From contig NZ_CP029487.1 of NCBI RefSeq assembly GCF_002441855.2, forward strand, positions 2,418,001 through 2,482,000: 64,000 nt of DNA, in the 5' to 3' direction. Source of the stretch: Eubacterium maltosivorans. GTDB taxonomy: Bacteria > Bacillota > Clostridia > Eubacteriales > Eubacteriaceae. A model generated the notes under the pieces. The model did no database searches and was not told where the DNA came from. It worked only from the letters and a program-made list of their open reading frames with translations. Made by a program: the position numbers and the translations under genes. Positions 1-7,289 of the stretch are shown here, piece after piece. Positions within the stretch are counted from its first letter, which is position 1; the number at the start of each line of letters is the position of its first letter.

Positions 1-275
1 TCGGTGGCCTTTTCATCAAAGAGCACCTCTAACTTAGAACGCTGCGTTTCCAGAGCTTTCTGTACCCTTCGGTCAAACTCAGCTTGATAATCCTTATTGC
101 TCAAAATTTCCTCAAAGGTTTTTGGCGGCTTTTCCTGCGGTTTGTCTTCGGGAGCGCTTTCTGCGCCCGCTGCATTATCTATCCCTTCGCCTGCTCCGTC
201 CCCTCCATTGTCGGCGGCGTCCTCAGCGAAAAGCTGCAGATTCATGGGAATCCGTTCATCGTTTGGGTATTTCAT
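1..275 (-). CDS. Phage scaffold protein, DUF4355-like (partial)
   Basis: The leftward frame starts with ATG at 275, behind a good ribosome site (AGAAAGGAAG), and runs off the window edge, so only the first 91 codons are visible. It begins with a basic short stretch, then MNLQLFAE and an Asp/Glu/Gly/Ala-rich low-complexity segment, then a charged helix with the phrase EILSNKDYQAEFDRRVQKAL. This layout is known from DUF4355 / Gp46-like capsid scaffolds of Firmicutes siphophages. Its place after the portal and MuF genes is where a scaffold and then a major capsid gene are expected. Function is inferred from family and order. Confidence 0.8.
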   Translation of the reverse strand, partial: MKYPNDERIPMNLQLFAEDAADNGGDGAGEGIDNAAGAESAPEDKPQEKPPKTFEEILSNKDYQAEFDRRVQKALETQRSKLEVLFDEKAT

Positions 276-358
276 TCGTACTTCCTTTCTGCCCCGGCTC
301 GTTCAAAGCCCAAGCCATTGCACTTAAATTTCATAGTTTACCCTCGTTTCGGAGCATG

Positions 359-384
359 AAAAAAGGCGCGTTACTCTGCGCCTT
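359..384 (-). terminator. Intrinsic terminator on the minus strand
   Basis: A 7-bp perfect stem (AAGGCGC / GCGCCTT, 363-369 and 378-384, 8-nt loop) is followed on the minus strand by six U. It would end or attenuate leftward late transcription just before the scaffold gene, and also shields that gene from the oppositely directed cistron at 502. Confidence 0.65.
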
Positions 385-424
385 ACGGGAGATAAACGGA
401 TCACCTACCTTTCCACTTGCCTTG

Positions 425-453
425 TTGAAAGTTCGCTTAGAATCCCTTATAAT
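425..453 (+). promoter_or_regulatory. Sigma-70 type promoter of a moron-like cistron
   Basis: TTGAAA (425-430) and a perfect TATAAT (448-453) are separated by 17 bp. The promoter points right, against the surrounding phage genes, and lies 49 bp before the start codon of the small gene at 502. Confidence 0.8.
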
Positions 454-501
454 TATATTATCGGTCTACACATCGAAATACGTTTGAAAGGAGACTCTAC
501 A

Positions 502-693
502 ATGGACAAGATATTCTCTGGCTTTTGCCCAACCCAAAAGAAAGACTATCAAATTATTGTCAAGTATATTGATACGTCTACCTTTGATGCCCAAGAACAT
601 GAAAAAGGCACGTTCGATTGCGCTTACAATATGTATGGAAATAAGTGCAATATTCAATGCCCTATTTACAGTTCTGCTCCAGATTCGATTTGA
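502..693 (+). CDS. Small Cys-containing phage protein, moron-like
   Basis: This 63-codon gene is read opposite to the late operon. It has its own promoter (425-453), ribosome site (GAAAGGAG at 486-493) and terminator (705-728), so it is an independent unit inserted in the morphogenesis genes, the definition of a moron. The protein is acidic, has Cys in FCPTQ, TFDC, NKC and QCPIY contexts, and ends in a PIYSSAP motif; the Cys pairs could bind a metal. I recall similar short proteins in Firmicutes prophages but no function. Expression from the lysogen is likely because the promoter does not depend on phage regulators. Confidence 0.7.
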   Translation: MDKIFSGFCPTQKKDYQIIVKYIDTSTFDAQEHEKGTFDCAYNMYGNKCNIQCPIYSSAPDSI

Positions 694-704
694 CAAATGC
701 ACCC

Positions 705-728
705 AGGGCCGTTAATCGGCTCTTTTTT
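705..728 (+). terminator. Intrinsic terminator of the moron cistron
   Basis: A 7-bp stem (705-711 with 717-723, one G-U pair, 5-nt loop) is followed by a run of T to 728. It lies just after the stop of the gene at 502 and overlaps the last codons of the convergent gene at 712. Confidence 0.7.
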
Positions 729-936
729 CATAAAAACCTTTATAAATCTCTGGCAATGTTGGGATAATATCCCCATCAATTTCTAAGTCGACTGCTTTTA
801 AATCTACTTCCAAAATGGGTAAGCCTCCCGCTGTGTGCTTTAATTGGTATCCGCGAACTCCCTTAATTTCTACGCCATCAATAAAAATCTTGGCCTTTAT
901 GCCTGCTGTTTTAATTCTTATTTTTGGTCTTGCCAT
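712..936 (-). CDS. Phage protein of unknown function
   Basis: A 74-residue leftward gene starting at ATG 936 behind AAAGGTGATG. It is predicted to be all beta at the start (KIRIKTAGIKAKIFIDG) and ends in a conserved-looking acidic tail (ELPEIY-like, here TLPEIYKGFYEK). It sits between the YjcQ-like gene and the scaffold gene in the head module, and its end is convergent with the moron cistron. I recognise it only as a recurring small gene of siphophage head regions. Confidence 0.6.
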   Translation of the reverse strand: MARPKIRIKTAGIKAKIFIDGVEIKGVRGYQLKHTAGGLPILEVDLKAVDLEIDGDIIPTLPEIYKGFYEKRAD

Positions 937-993
937 TTTTCATCACCTTTCCTGATTTTGGGTATAAAAAAACCACTGAAGTTTATTCAGCGG

Positions 994-1320
994 TTATAAT
1001 TCCGGTATGGTTTCCTTAATGCCTTTTAAAATGTTGGCAGCTTTTTTCATCAACGTATTATCAGCCAGATATTCAAGTCCTTTTAGCGTGATGACCGGCT
1101 GTATGGGCTGTTCAATTTTTGGACTGTAATCTGAAGCACACTGATCATAAAAAACGCCCTCGATGTATCCGGACTTTGTTAACATAATTAAAATCTTTTC
1201 CCAGCGCTCATAGGAGATGCCAAGGCGCTCATGGGATATCTTAGAAACATCGAAAGCCTCAAAGTCCATGGCTGCTTCTAAAGCCTTTAGGATTTTGTAG
1301 ATGATGGTGAAGTTATCCAT
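994..1320 (-). CDS. YjcQ-family phage protein
   Basis: The 108-residue product matches the YjcQ family pattern: an N-terminal helix (FTIIYKILKALEAAMDFE), then a winged-helix-like core with ISYERWEKILIMLTKSGYIEG, and a C-terminal ITLKGLEYLADNTLMKKA segment. YjcQ proteins are common in Firmicutes prophages and their role is unknown; the fold suggests DNA or protein binding. Its start overlaps the end of the preceding 56-codon gene by 8 bp, so the two are translationally coupled downstream of the MuF gene. Confidence 0.75.
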   Translation of the reverse strand: MDNFTIIYKILKALEAAMDFEAFDVSKISHERLGISYERWEKILIMLTKSGYIEGVFYDQCASDYSPKIEQPIQPVITLKGLEYLADNTLMKKAANILKGIKETIPEL

Positions 1321-1483
1321 TCGGGATCACCTCTTTAATATCGTCGATGGTGATGTCGATCGTTTCCCAATCCTTTGGAGAACTGCCGACGTCTGCAATA
1401 AAAACTTTATTGTCAAAGGCTTCCATAATGTCGGCTTTTCTTCCGTCTTTCAAAAGTACAGTATCAAATTCCTTGATTTCCAT
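1313..1483 (-). CDS. Small DUF4926-like protein, possible immunity partner of the MuF protein
   Basis: A 56-codon gene starting at ATG 1483, whose ribosome site (AAGGAGGTAA) lies inside the last codons of the MuF gene. The sequence (EFDTVLLKDGRKADIME..., VGSSPKDWETIDITIDDI) resembles short beta-barrel DUF4926-type proteins, which I recall beside DUF6883 proteins. Position directly after a MuF protein with a non-phage-like C-terminal domain is where immunity genes of phage MuF polymorphic toxins are found. The immunity role is inference; the gene call is firm from start, spacing and coding character. Confidence 0.7.
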   Translation of the reverse strand: MEIKEFDTVLLKDGRKADIMEAFDNKVFIADVGSSPKDWETIDITIDDIKEVIPNG

Positions 1484-3061
1484 TTACTTTACCTCCTTGA
1501 TGTATGCGCTTGACATTGAGACAGAGCCATCTGGTTTTAGTAACCACCCAACAACAACGTTAGCAGGTGTACCTTTATTCCCATAAAGCACTATTTTTTG
1601 CTCGTATCTATCGCCATACCCATTATTGTCCTTGTAGACCGCTGGATATTTCACCGCCCTTTCGGTGATTTCATTTTGAAGCTCTGACCAGTTGTTAATG
1701 TCGTAACCCAGTCTTGACGTAAACGCCGCTCCTTTCGCTAACCCCTTTTGATGATCGCCTCCAAACAAATAGTGTGAAAACTTTTTGTCTGGAACAATAA
1801 CATTTTCAGCATTTGGCAATTTTAATTCTGGGTGCTTCGCAAGTTCATTCTGTCGCTGGTAATCCAGCTTTGTAAACTGCCAGCGCTCACTATTATTATA
1901 CTTCATTTCCTGGAATTTATCCAGGTTTTCAGGCACTTCGTCTGCAAGGACCTTTCGGTATTTTTGGTGCTGTGAACGGTCAGCTGTCCGGTTCTTCAAT
2001 TTCTTTTCTTCCCGTTCAACCGCTGGCTTACCCCTCACGTATTTGTCGTACCATTTTTCATAGTTCATGGAGCGTGGCACCTTGATGCGTTTGCCCGTGG
2101 CGGGGTCGATGGCGGAGCGCTGCATTTTGGCGATCAAAGATTCTTCCACCACTGAAATGGTTGTTGACCGGCACCAGGGGTGCATTGGCGGGCAGTTCAC
2201 GCCAGCTTTGCGGTCCTTTACCAGAAACAGTTTACCGTCCAGACCTCGGCATATTTCAGAGGTGCGCAGGTCGAGGGTTGCCAGGTACTGGTATTTCTCG
2301 ACGCCGCATTCCTCGTAGGCTTTAAAATTCAATTCCGTAGCCAGATAGTTGCTCTCGGTTCGGACGAGGCGCCTTGCTTTGCTGGCGCCTTTACCGAACT
2401 TGTTTTGTATGATCTCGGCCACTTCCCGGTTCGTGCGGCCAGTGACCAGGTTGATGAGCAGCTCCTGCTTCAGTTCCTGTGCTAACAGCCGGGTATTTTT
2501 CCAGATGCGTTCGGAATAGTTTTTTCCAGACCATTTCCGGTTAACGGCAGCCTCGATCTGCTTGGCGGAAATGTAGGAAAACCCAAAAGCTGCCTCTGCC
2601 TGCTGCTGGAGATCAAAGATGCCCCGGTAGTAGGCTTCATTCCCAAGGTCCACATAGTGACTGCGGTTTTTCTGTTTTACCTGATCGTATACCTCGGTCA
2701 TGATCTGGTCAATCTGGTTTTGCAGCTGCTTCAGGCGTTCAAGGCGGGCCTGATAGGCTGGCGCTTCCAGTTTTGCAAGCAGTTCTTTCTGATGATCCTC
2801 GCCATTCCTGAGCTTTTGAAGCAGTTCATCCAGAGATGCCTTATCCTGCAGCTGATTAATCAGGCGGTAAGCTTCTGCTTCAGTCAGACGGTGCTTTGTC
2901 TGATATTTATCGAAAATTGCGTCTGCCTGATGGCTGATGTATCCGGAAGCCTTTTGGTACAGCTTCGCGATCTGATCGGCGGCGTCCTCAGCCTTTTCCA
3001 TGTAATGGTACATATTCTGAACCTGCCGCTGCTCCCAGTAGGAAAGCCTATGCTTCGCCAT
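1484..3061 (-). CDS. MuF / SPP1 gp7-like minor head protein with C-terminal toxin-like domain
   Basis: This 525-residue protein has a helical N-terminus (1-170), then the MuF head-morphogenesis domain (about 185-305) with TGRTNREVAEII, ARRLVRTESNYLATE and the Cys/His segment GVNCPPMHPWC. Such proteins sit at the portal vertex and help DNA entry or exit. After a charged linker the last 115 residues form a separate domain (LKLPNAENVIVPDKKFSHYL, GDHQKGLAKGAAF, ending in VVGWLLKPDG), resembling DUF6883. MuF proteins with variable C-terminal effectors are known phage polymorphic toxins. The start overlaps the portal gene end by 14 bp, as usual for this module. Confidence 0.82.
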   Translation of the reverse strand: MAKHRLSYWEQRQVQNMYHYMEKAEDAADQIAKLYQKASGYISHQADAIFDKYQTKHRLTEAEAYRLINQLQDKASLDELLQKLRNGEDHQKELLAKLEAPAYQARLERLKQLQNQIDQIMTEVYDQVKQKNRSHYVDLGNEAYYRGIFDLQQQAEAAFGFSYISAKQIEAAVNRKWSGKNYSERIWKNTRLLAQELKQELLINLVTGRTNREVAEIIQNKFGKGASKARRLVRTESNYLATELNFKAYEECGVEKYQYLATLDLRTSEICRGLDGKLFLVKDRKAGVNCPPMHPWCRSTTISVVEESLIAKMQRSAIDPATGKRIKVPRSMNYEKWYDKYVRGKPAVEREEKKLKNRTADRSQHQKYRKVLADEVPENLDKFQEMKYNNSERWQFTKLDYQRQNELAKHPELKLPNAENVIVPDKKFSHYLFGGDHQKGLAKGAAFTSRLGYDINNWSELQNEITERAVKYPAVYKDNNGYGDRYEQKIVLYGNKGTPANVVVGWLLKPDGSVSMSSAYIKEVK

Positions 3062-4451
3062 CTTCCTCGTCCTTACCCTCTATCTCTGGCGATGTGTTTG
3101 GCGCATTACCGAAGATTTCCTTTTGCTTTTGGAGGTTCTCTTTTTCTTCCTGCTGCACAGCTTTAAGCTCTTCATCGGGATCATAGACAAAGGGCACCTG
3201 AGACAGCAGCGTCTTTTTACTGACCTTACCCCAGAGGTTTGCCACGTATTGGCTGATCTCCAGTAAATTTTTAGGCATCGCTCGTGTGAAAACCAGCGAA
3301 ACACCTGAAACATCGATTGAAACGGCTTTTTTACCGAGGAAGTTGGCGAAAATACGAAGCCGCTTCCGGAGGCCTTTTTTGTAGCACCGGGTCTTGATCT
3401 TTGTGATGTTCTCCATGCCCAGTAACTTGAACTCCATGGCCACACCGGAAACGTTGCCGCCGAAATTCTCGTCTGTCATACAGGGGATGTGGCTGAATTT
3501 GTGGATGTCCTGCTCGATGGCTTTCTTCAGGATTTCAACGCCGGCCTCATCAAAAGTGCGGGTGAGATACTCGGCTTTTGCATCGGCGGGCAGTTCAAGC
3601 AATTTTTCCTGATTCAGCCGCTTTCTGGCTGCCTCGGTTCCCTTTCCATCGCCCTCTTTTTCGTCATCCTCATCTGAAAGCAGGGCGCCGTACAGGGCAA
3701 GGATCGCGTCAATGAACTGTTCCTTGTCAGTGATGCGGTCACTCATGAGCGCGTTGTAGGCATCGATCAGTGGGATTTGCAGCTCATAGTCTCCAATGGC
3801 CAGCTTGTTATTGTGGTATTCGATGATGGGGACTGCGTCCATAAAATGGGGCTTTGCGTCTTCTGTAAACGCCTGTGGGCCTTCGATGTCCTGGATGTCC
3901 ATGATATATTTAAAATTTCGGGTCACAATGGTTGCCACATATACGGTATTGGCTTTGTCAGTAGAATCGACTTTAGCATAATAATAAACAGCAAAGAGTT
4001 CATTCTGCTCAATGCTGTCATCGTAAACCATGAAGGTATTTTTAGGGCTGAGGTTTTTGATTTGAAGCGCTGTCTCGCCTTCTTTGGCATAGATGTATTC
4101 ATAGGCCCGGCCATAGATGGACAGGTCCAGACCATTGTCCCCATCGGCTTCATCCGATCCAGCGCTTTCCAGCGCTTCTGTCAGCCTTGTGATGTCCGCC
4201 TCGGCTTTATAGGAGACCGGATTGCCAATAAAGTAAGCGCTGGCTGTGTCCGCAATGTCTTTGGCGTGATTACAGACCAGTTTATTCTCGCGGTCAATAT
4301 CGCTCAGTATCTGATGCCTGCCCTCGTAGTAGTTCTCCAGTTTCTGCAGGCGCTCAATACCGGACCGGTGCTTGAGGATCAGATGCCGGATGGCCTGCTT
4401 ATCAATATTTTGTTCGTCAAATTTTTCTGCGGGCATGGTAAATACCTGCAT
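3048..4451 (-). CDS. Portal protein, SPP1 gp6 family
   Basis: A 467-residue protein that forms the dodecameric ring through which DNA is packaged. Family hallmarks are seen: RLQKLENYYEGRH near residue 40, NKLVCNHAKDIADTASAYFIGNPV, a middle IPLIDAYNALMSDRITDKEQF helix and the long stem region with GVAMEFKLLGMENI. An acidic tail (KDEEDGEA) ends the protein. It is directly after TerL in gene order and overlaps the MuF gene. A second Met at codon 6 is an alternative start, but ATG 4451 is well placed behind AGGAAGTGAT. Confidence 0.9.
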   Translation of the reverse strand: MQVFTMPAEKFDEQNIDKQAIRHLILKHRSGIERLQKLENYYEGRHQILSDIDRENKLVCNHAKDIADTASAYFIGNPVSYKAEADITRLTEALESAGSDEADGDNGLDLSIYGRAYEYIYAKEGETALQIKNLSPKNTFMVYDDSIEQNELFAVYYYAKVDSTDKANTVYVATIVTRNFKYIMDIQDIEGPQAFTEDAKPHFMDAVPIIEYHNNKLAIGDYELQIPLIDAYNALMSDRITDKEQFIDAILALYGALLSDEDDEKEGDGKGTEAARKRLNQEKLLELPADAKAEYLTRTFDEAGVEILKKAIEQDIHKFSHIPCMTDENFGGNVSGVAMEFKLLGMENITKIKTRCYKKGLRKRLRIFANFLGKKAVSIDVSGVSLVFTRAMPKNLLEISQYVANLWGKVSKKTLLSQVPFVYDPDEELKAVQQEEKENLQKQKEIFGNAPNTSPEIEGKDEEDGEA

Positions 4452-4477
4452 AATATCACTTCCTCTCTTTTCTGTGC

Positions 4478-4537
4478 TTGTTTTTCCGCTTTCACATCCC
4501 TATAATGTACTTATAGCCTATCACGGGTTATAAGTAC
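4478..4537 (+). promoter_or_regulatory. Promoter with 9-bp inverted-repeat operator for the second moron
   Basis: TTGTTT (4478-4483), a 17-bp spacer and TATAAT (4501-4506) point right. A perfect inverted repeat (GTACTTATA at 4507-4515, TATAAGTAC at 4529-4537) covers the expected transcription start and could be an operator or 5' hairpin. The unit lies between the TerL and portal genes and opposes them. Confidence 0.7.
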
Positions 4538-4556
4538 GAAAGAAAGGGGGCACAGA

Positions 4557-4743
4557 ATGGAAAACTTTGATGCTTTTTTAAAAACAGTTGATCCGGGATC
4601 AATTATCTGAAATTGCAGGAAAAGCCGCCGCCTCACAAAACGATGCATTTGCCGGGGCTTCTCAGGCTTCCACGTCCGTTACACTTGCTTTGCTTCGTCA
4701 ATATCACGAATGGCTGATGCAAGAGCTTCATGAACACCGTTAG
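4557..4743 (+). pseudogene. Small moron-like gene interrupted by a +1 frameshift
   Basis: ATG 4557 follows a ribosome site (GAAAGGGGG). The frame opens as MENFDAFLK but then stops at codon 18. Shifting by one base within the T6A5 run (4574-4584) opens 52 more codons (QLIRDQLSEIAGKAAASQ..., ending RQYHEWLMQELHEHR) up to TAG at 4741. The joined protein would be 61 residues and helical. Either one A was gained (mutation or sequencing error) or slippage in the homopolymer makes the full product. No function is recognised. An overlapping frame on the other strand (4679-4867) is taken as a shadow. Confidence 0.55.
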
Positions 4744-4763
4744 AAACTGCCCGAACGCGTTTC

Positions 4764-4802
4764 GACTCCTTTTCACCTTTTCTGGCTTGGAGTCCTTTTT
4801 TT
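4764..4802 (+). terminator. Probable terminator after the frameshifted moron
   Basis: GACTCC (4764-4769) pairs with GGAGTC (4789-4794), and is followed by C and seven T. The stem is short and the loop long, so it is weaker than the other terminators in the window, but its place after the stop at 4743 fits. Confidence 0.45.
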
Positions 4803-4850
4803 ATCAACATTAATTTTTGAAATAATATTGTCAGCATTTTTATAAATCTC

Positions 4851-6137
4851 CTATCTAAGCCCGGCACGGGCCTTATTTTTTATCTTAGCCTTTCTTCTGG
4901 TCATGGCGTCTTCCATCCCATACCGCACAGCGTCGATGGTGTGGTTGTTCTTGTCTGGGTAGCTGCCCTTGAAATTGCCGTCTTTATCCTGCTCCAGTTC
5001 GTAGCTGGTAAACTCTCGGGCGGCATTGGGACAGCGCTTCGGGTCAATGACAATCTCCTCCAGTTCATCAGACAGGAACTCCATCCCATAATCCACGGAC
5101 CCTGGGCCTTTCTTTGCGCCAATGACACGAAGCCCCAGTTCATTGAGTGCCGCAATGGCACGTGGTTCTTCTGAATCGGCTGTTATGTAATGATTGAGTG
5201 GGTTTAGCTTACGGATTTCCCGGGCGGCTTTGGTATTCCCCAGCTTTACGGCGTAGATTTCACCAAATAAAAAAAGACGTTTTCGCGTCTTGTTGTAGTG
5301 CATTTTGATATAGGCGAGTGGGTCTGCGCCATAGCCGAAGTCCAGACCGTTTTTAATCCGGTCAAACCGGGACAGCTCTTCATCGGTAATGGTGCGAACG
5401 GTGACATTTTCAAAGACGGCTCCTCCGGTCCCGGTGGCCACGCCTAAATATTCGTGTTCGTAGGCTTTTGGCTTTGTGTCCCGCAGATGCTCGGCCTCGA
5501 TGAAAAATTGTTCGCCAAGCCAATCCCTCGGGACGCTCCGGTAGTCTGTATGGCTCACAATGGTGTCGGGCCGCTCCAGAAGAATGTCCTGATTCACCCA
5601 GCTGTTGATGCTTTTTGGCGGGTTCCAGGAATAAAAAACATAATAGTCGGTACCGCCGCGCATCAGGGACTGGAGGATGGTTCTTTCTTCCTCTGGTCCG
5701 TCAAACTCGGATCGTTCTTCAAACCAAATGTATTTAAAATAGCCTTTTTTAAGTTTTACAGATTTAATCTTTTGAGGATCATCGGCGCCACGGAAAATGA
5801 TCTTATTCCCAAATGGGAGATAGGATAGCCCCAGCGGCGAGAACCGGACTTTCCATTTGTCGGAAACGCCCAGTCCCTCAATGGCCCACCGCAGCTGCTC
5901 GAAGACGGATTCTTCCAGAAAACGGCCAACTTTCCGCATCGCAATGGCGTTCGCCTCCGGGTCCTGCATCATTCCAAGAATGATTTCCAGGCTGATAAAC
6001 GAGGACTTTGTCGATCCGCGGCCCCCGGCCAGTTTGTAATGCGTGTGCTTGTGCTCTAAAATATCCCAGTGCAGCTCGTGAAAAGAGGGCGCGATCAGGG
6101 ATGTCAGTTTAACCGGTGTCTGTTTTTGGGATGTCAT
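4851..6137 (-). CDS. terL: Terminase large subunit, PBSX/Terminase_3 type
   Basis: The ATPase-nuclease motor that packages DNA into the prohead. Walker A (GGRGSTKSS) lies near residue 40, Walker B (YIWFEERSEF) near 135, and the coupling-type segment YSWNPPKS near 170. The C-terminal nuclease half carries acidic residues in GLDFGYGADPLAY, TADSEEPRA and KNNHTIDAVRYGMEDA. I chose ATG 6137 over an upstream TTG at 6143. It overlaps the small subunit gene by 29 bp. About 428 residues is normal for this family. Confidence 0.93.
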   Translation of the reverse strand: MTSQKQTPVKLTSLIAPSFHELHWDILEHKHTHYKLAGGRGSTKSSFISLEIILGMMQDPEANAIAMRKVGRFLEESVFEQLRWAIEGLGVSDKWKVRFSPLGLSYLPFGNKIIFRGADDPQKIKSVKLKKGYFKYIWFEERSEFDGPEEERTILQSLMRGGTDYYVFYSWNPPKSINSWVNQDILLERPDTIVSHTDYRSVPRDWLGEQFFIEAEHLRDTKPKAYEHEYLGVATGTGGAVFENVTVRTITDEELSRFDRIKNGLDFGYGADPLAYIKMHYNKTRKRLFLFGEIYAVKLGNTKAAREIRKLNPLNHYITADSEEPRAIAALNELGLRVIGAKKGPGSVDYGMEFLSDELEEIVIDPKRCPNAAREFTSYELEQDKDGNFKGSYPDKNNHTIDAVRYGMEDAMTRRKAKIKNKARAGLR

Positions 6138-6555
6138 TGACAATCACCACACCCCCAATGTCGCCGCCGTGCTCGACCTTGTCGGTGAAAAGACTGTACC
6201 GCTTGCCAAGTAGCTCTGCGGCCTTCAGACGCTCTTTTTCATCGGGCGGCTTTTCAAGGATTTCCTGGCAGCCATCACCACACAGGCTTAGGACGCTGGA
6301 CTCGGTCTCACCGCGCATGACGGCGGTCAGATATTCCATCACCTCCTGCGCATCAGCCGTTTTTTCGTTGTGCATTTTTTCAAGCTGTTCGTCGATGTAG
6401 GTTTTGACCTTAGCAATTCTTAGCATCCTTGATGCATTCACTGACGCAGCGGCATCGCTTTTCACCCGCGGATAAGCGACCTTATAGGCCCTTGTTCCGT
6501 TTAGGTCGATTAAGTATTCATCTGCAAAACGTTTCTGTTTGTCGGTCATGCCCAT
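6109..6555 (-). CDS. terS: Terminase small subunit
   Basis: A 148-residue DNA-recognition subunit of the packaging enzyme. It opens with LTDKQ-type sequence (MTDKQKRFADEYLIDLNGT) and RAYKVAYP, the helix-turn-helix region of the Terminase_2 family, then an oligomerisation helix and a C-terminal tail. Ribosome site AGGTGATCTT precedes ATG 6555. It is the first gene of the late operon, after a promoter and a terminator at 6580-6701. Confidence 0.9.
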   Translation of the reverse strand: MGMTDKQKRFADEYLIDLNGTRAYKVAYPRVKSDAAASVNASRMLRIAKVKTYIDEQLEKMHNEKTADAQEVMEYLTAVMRGETESSVLSLCGDGCQEILEKPPDEKERLKAAELLGKRYSLFTDKVEHGGDIGGVVIVNDIPKTDTG

Positions 6556-6579
6556 AAGATCACCTCTCTTTTACGTACG

Positions 6580-6607
6580 AAAAAAGACCATAGCTTCTGC
6601 CATGGCC
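6580..6607 (-). terminator. Terminator between the early and late operons
   Basis: On the minus strand a 9-bp stem with two G-U pairs and a 4-nt loop is followed by six U. It lies downstream of the putative late promoter and about 25 bp before terS, so late genes need readthrough, antitermination or strong initiation. Confidence 0.7.
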
Positions 6608-6642
6608 TCTTAATTACACTCTTGTTAACGCCATTATACCAC

Positions 6643-6701
6643 ATATGGGGTGTTTTTTATGCCCTGAACTGTGCTGAGAAGTGTGTTATAAAGTGTGTTA
6701 T
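6643..6701 (-). promoter_or_regulatory. Putative late promoter with tandem activator sites
   Basis: On the minus strand an extended -10 (TGGTATAAT, TATAAT at 6648-6643) has no good -35. Upstream, the 10-mer AGTGTGTTAT (plus-strand spelling) occurs twice in tandem at 6680-6689 and 6692-6701 with a 12-bp period. A -10 without a -35 plus tandem sites upstream is the pattern of an activator-dependent promoter. The adjacent sigma-region-4-like gene is the obvious candidate activator. Confidence 0.6.
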
Positions 6702-7054
6702 TTATTCAAATCCGAATAAACATGTCTTACGTAGTCGTGGCTATACCCCAGATATTCCGCTGCCTCTTTCTGCGTCATTCCGTATACGTTCACCAGAAAC
6801 AATACTTTCTCTGCTAAGCTTTCAAAACGGTCAACACAGTCTTTAAGCTCTTGTCTCAGGGCGTCCATCCTGTCGGTAACACGCTGATATTCCTCAAAAA
6901 TATCGATCGCCGCCCGGCGATGGTTCCCGTGAATATTGTCTGCATCTGTATAGCTTGTCTCTGATTTCACACTCTCCGGGCCTTGGTATTTCAAAATGTC
7001 CAGACGAACTTTGTTCAATCGTTCCAACTCCGTTTTAATCTCGGTTGGATTCAT
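6698..7054 (-). CDS. Late transcription regulator, sigma-70 region 4-like (ArpU/DUF1492 type)
   Basis: This 118-residue protein has a helical N-terminal half and a C-terminal helix-turn-helix (LFLVNVYGMTQKEAAEYLGY followed by DYVRHVYSDLNK), like region 4 of sigma factors. Proteins of this type at the early/late junction of Firmicutes phages activate late genes. It is the last gene of the early operon and lies next to the tandem-repeat promoter at 6643-6701. ATG 7054 is preferred because GGAGGG lies at good spacing; a GTG at 7060 is the alternative. It overlaps the zinc-finger gene by 20 bp. Confidence 0.75.
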   Translation of the reverse strand: MNPTEIKTELERLNKVRLDILKYQGPESVKSETSYTDADNIHGNHRRAAIDIFEEYQRVTDRMDALRQELKDCVDRFESLAEKVLFLVNVYGMTQKEAAEYLGYSHDYVRHVYSDLNK

Positions 7055-7289
7055 AGGCACCCTCCATTCTCATTCTGGCTATAAATTGCCCGTAAGTTAA
7101 GCCGTGTTTTCTGGCGGCATCCTCAATCTCCTGTATGGCCATCCGCTTTTCTCTTGGTTTTGCTGCTTCCAGCTTTTGGCGCTCTCGGGCCAGATGATAA
7201 CACGCGGGCCCACAGTAGCGCTGGTTCCCAGCTTTTGGGTCAAAGAGAGCCCCGCAGCCTTCACAGCGCTTTGGCTTCATTGTTGGCAT
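7035..7289 (-). CDS. Small zinc-finger phage protein
   Basis: An 84-residue protein with a treble-clef-like Cys4 site: CEGCGALFDP, then YCGPAC 16 residues later. A basic helix follows (RERQKLEAAKPREKR) and the end reads HGLTYGQFIARM, a phrase common in short phage proteins of this position. DNA binding or an HNH-accessory role is possible but not shown. ATG 7289 follows AGGAGG; ATG 7280 is an alternative. It overlaps the end of the helicase gene by 29 bp. Confidence 0.65.
   Translation of the reverse strand: MPTMKPKRCEGCGALFDPKAGNQRYCGPACYHLARERQKLEAAKPREKRMAIQEIEDAARKHGLTYGQFIARMRMEGAYESNRD

Noticed and set aside
4679-4867. Leftward 62-codon frame between TerL and portal genes
   Set aside because: It is antisense to the better supported rightward small gene with promoter, ribosome site and coding-like peptide, and has no ribosome site of its own.
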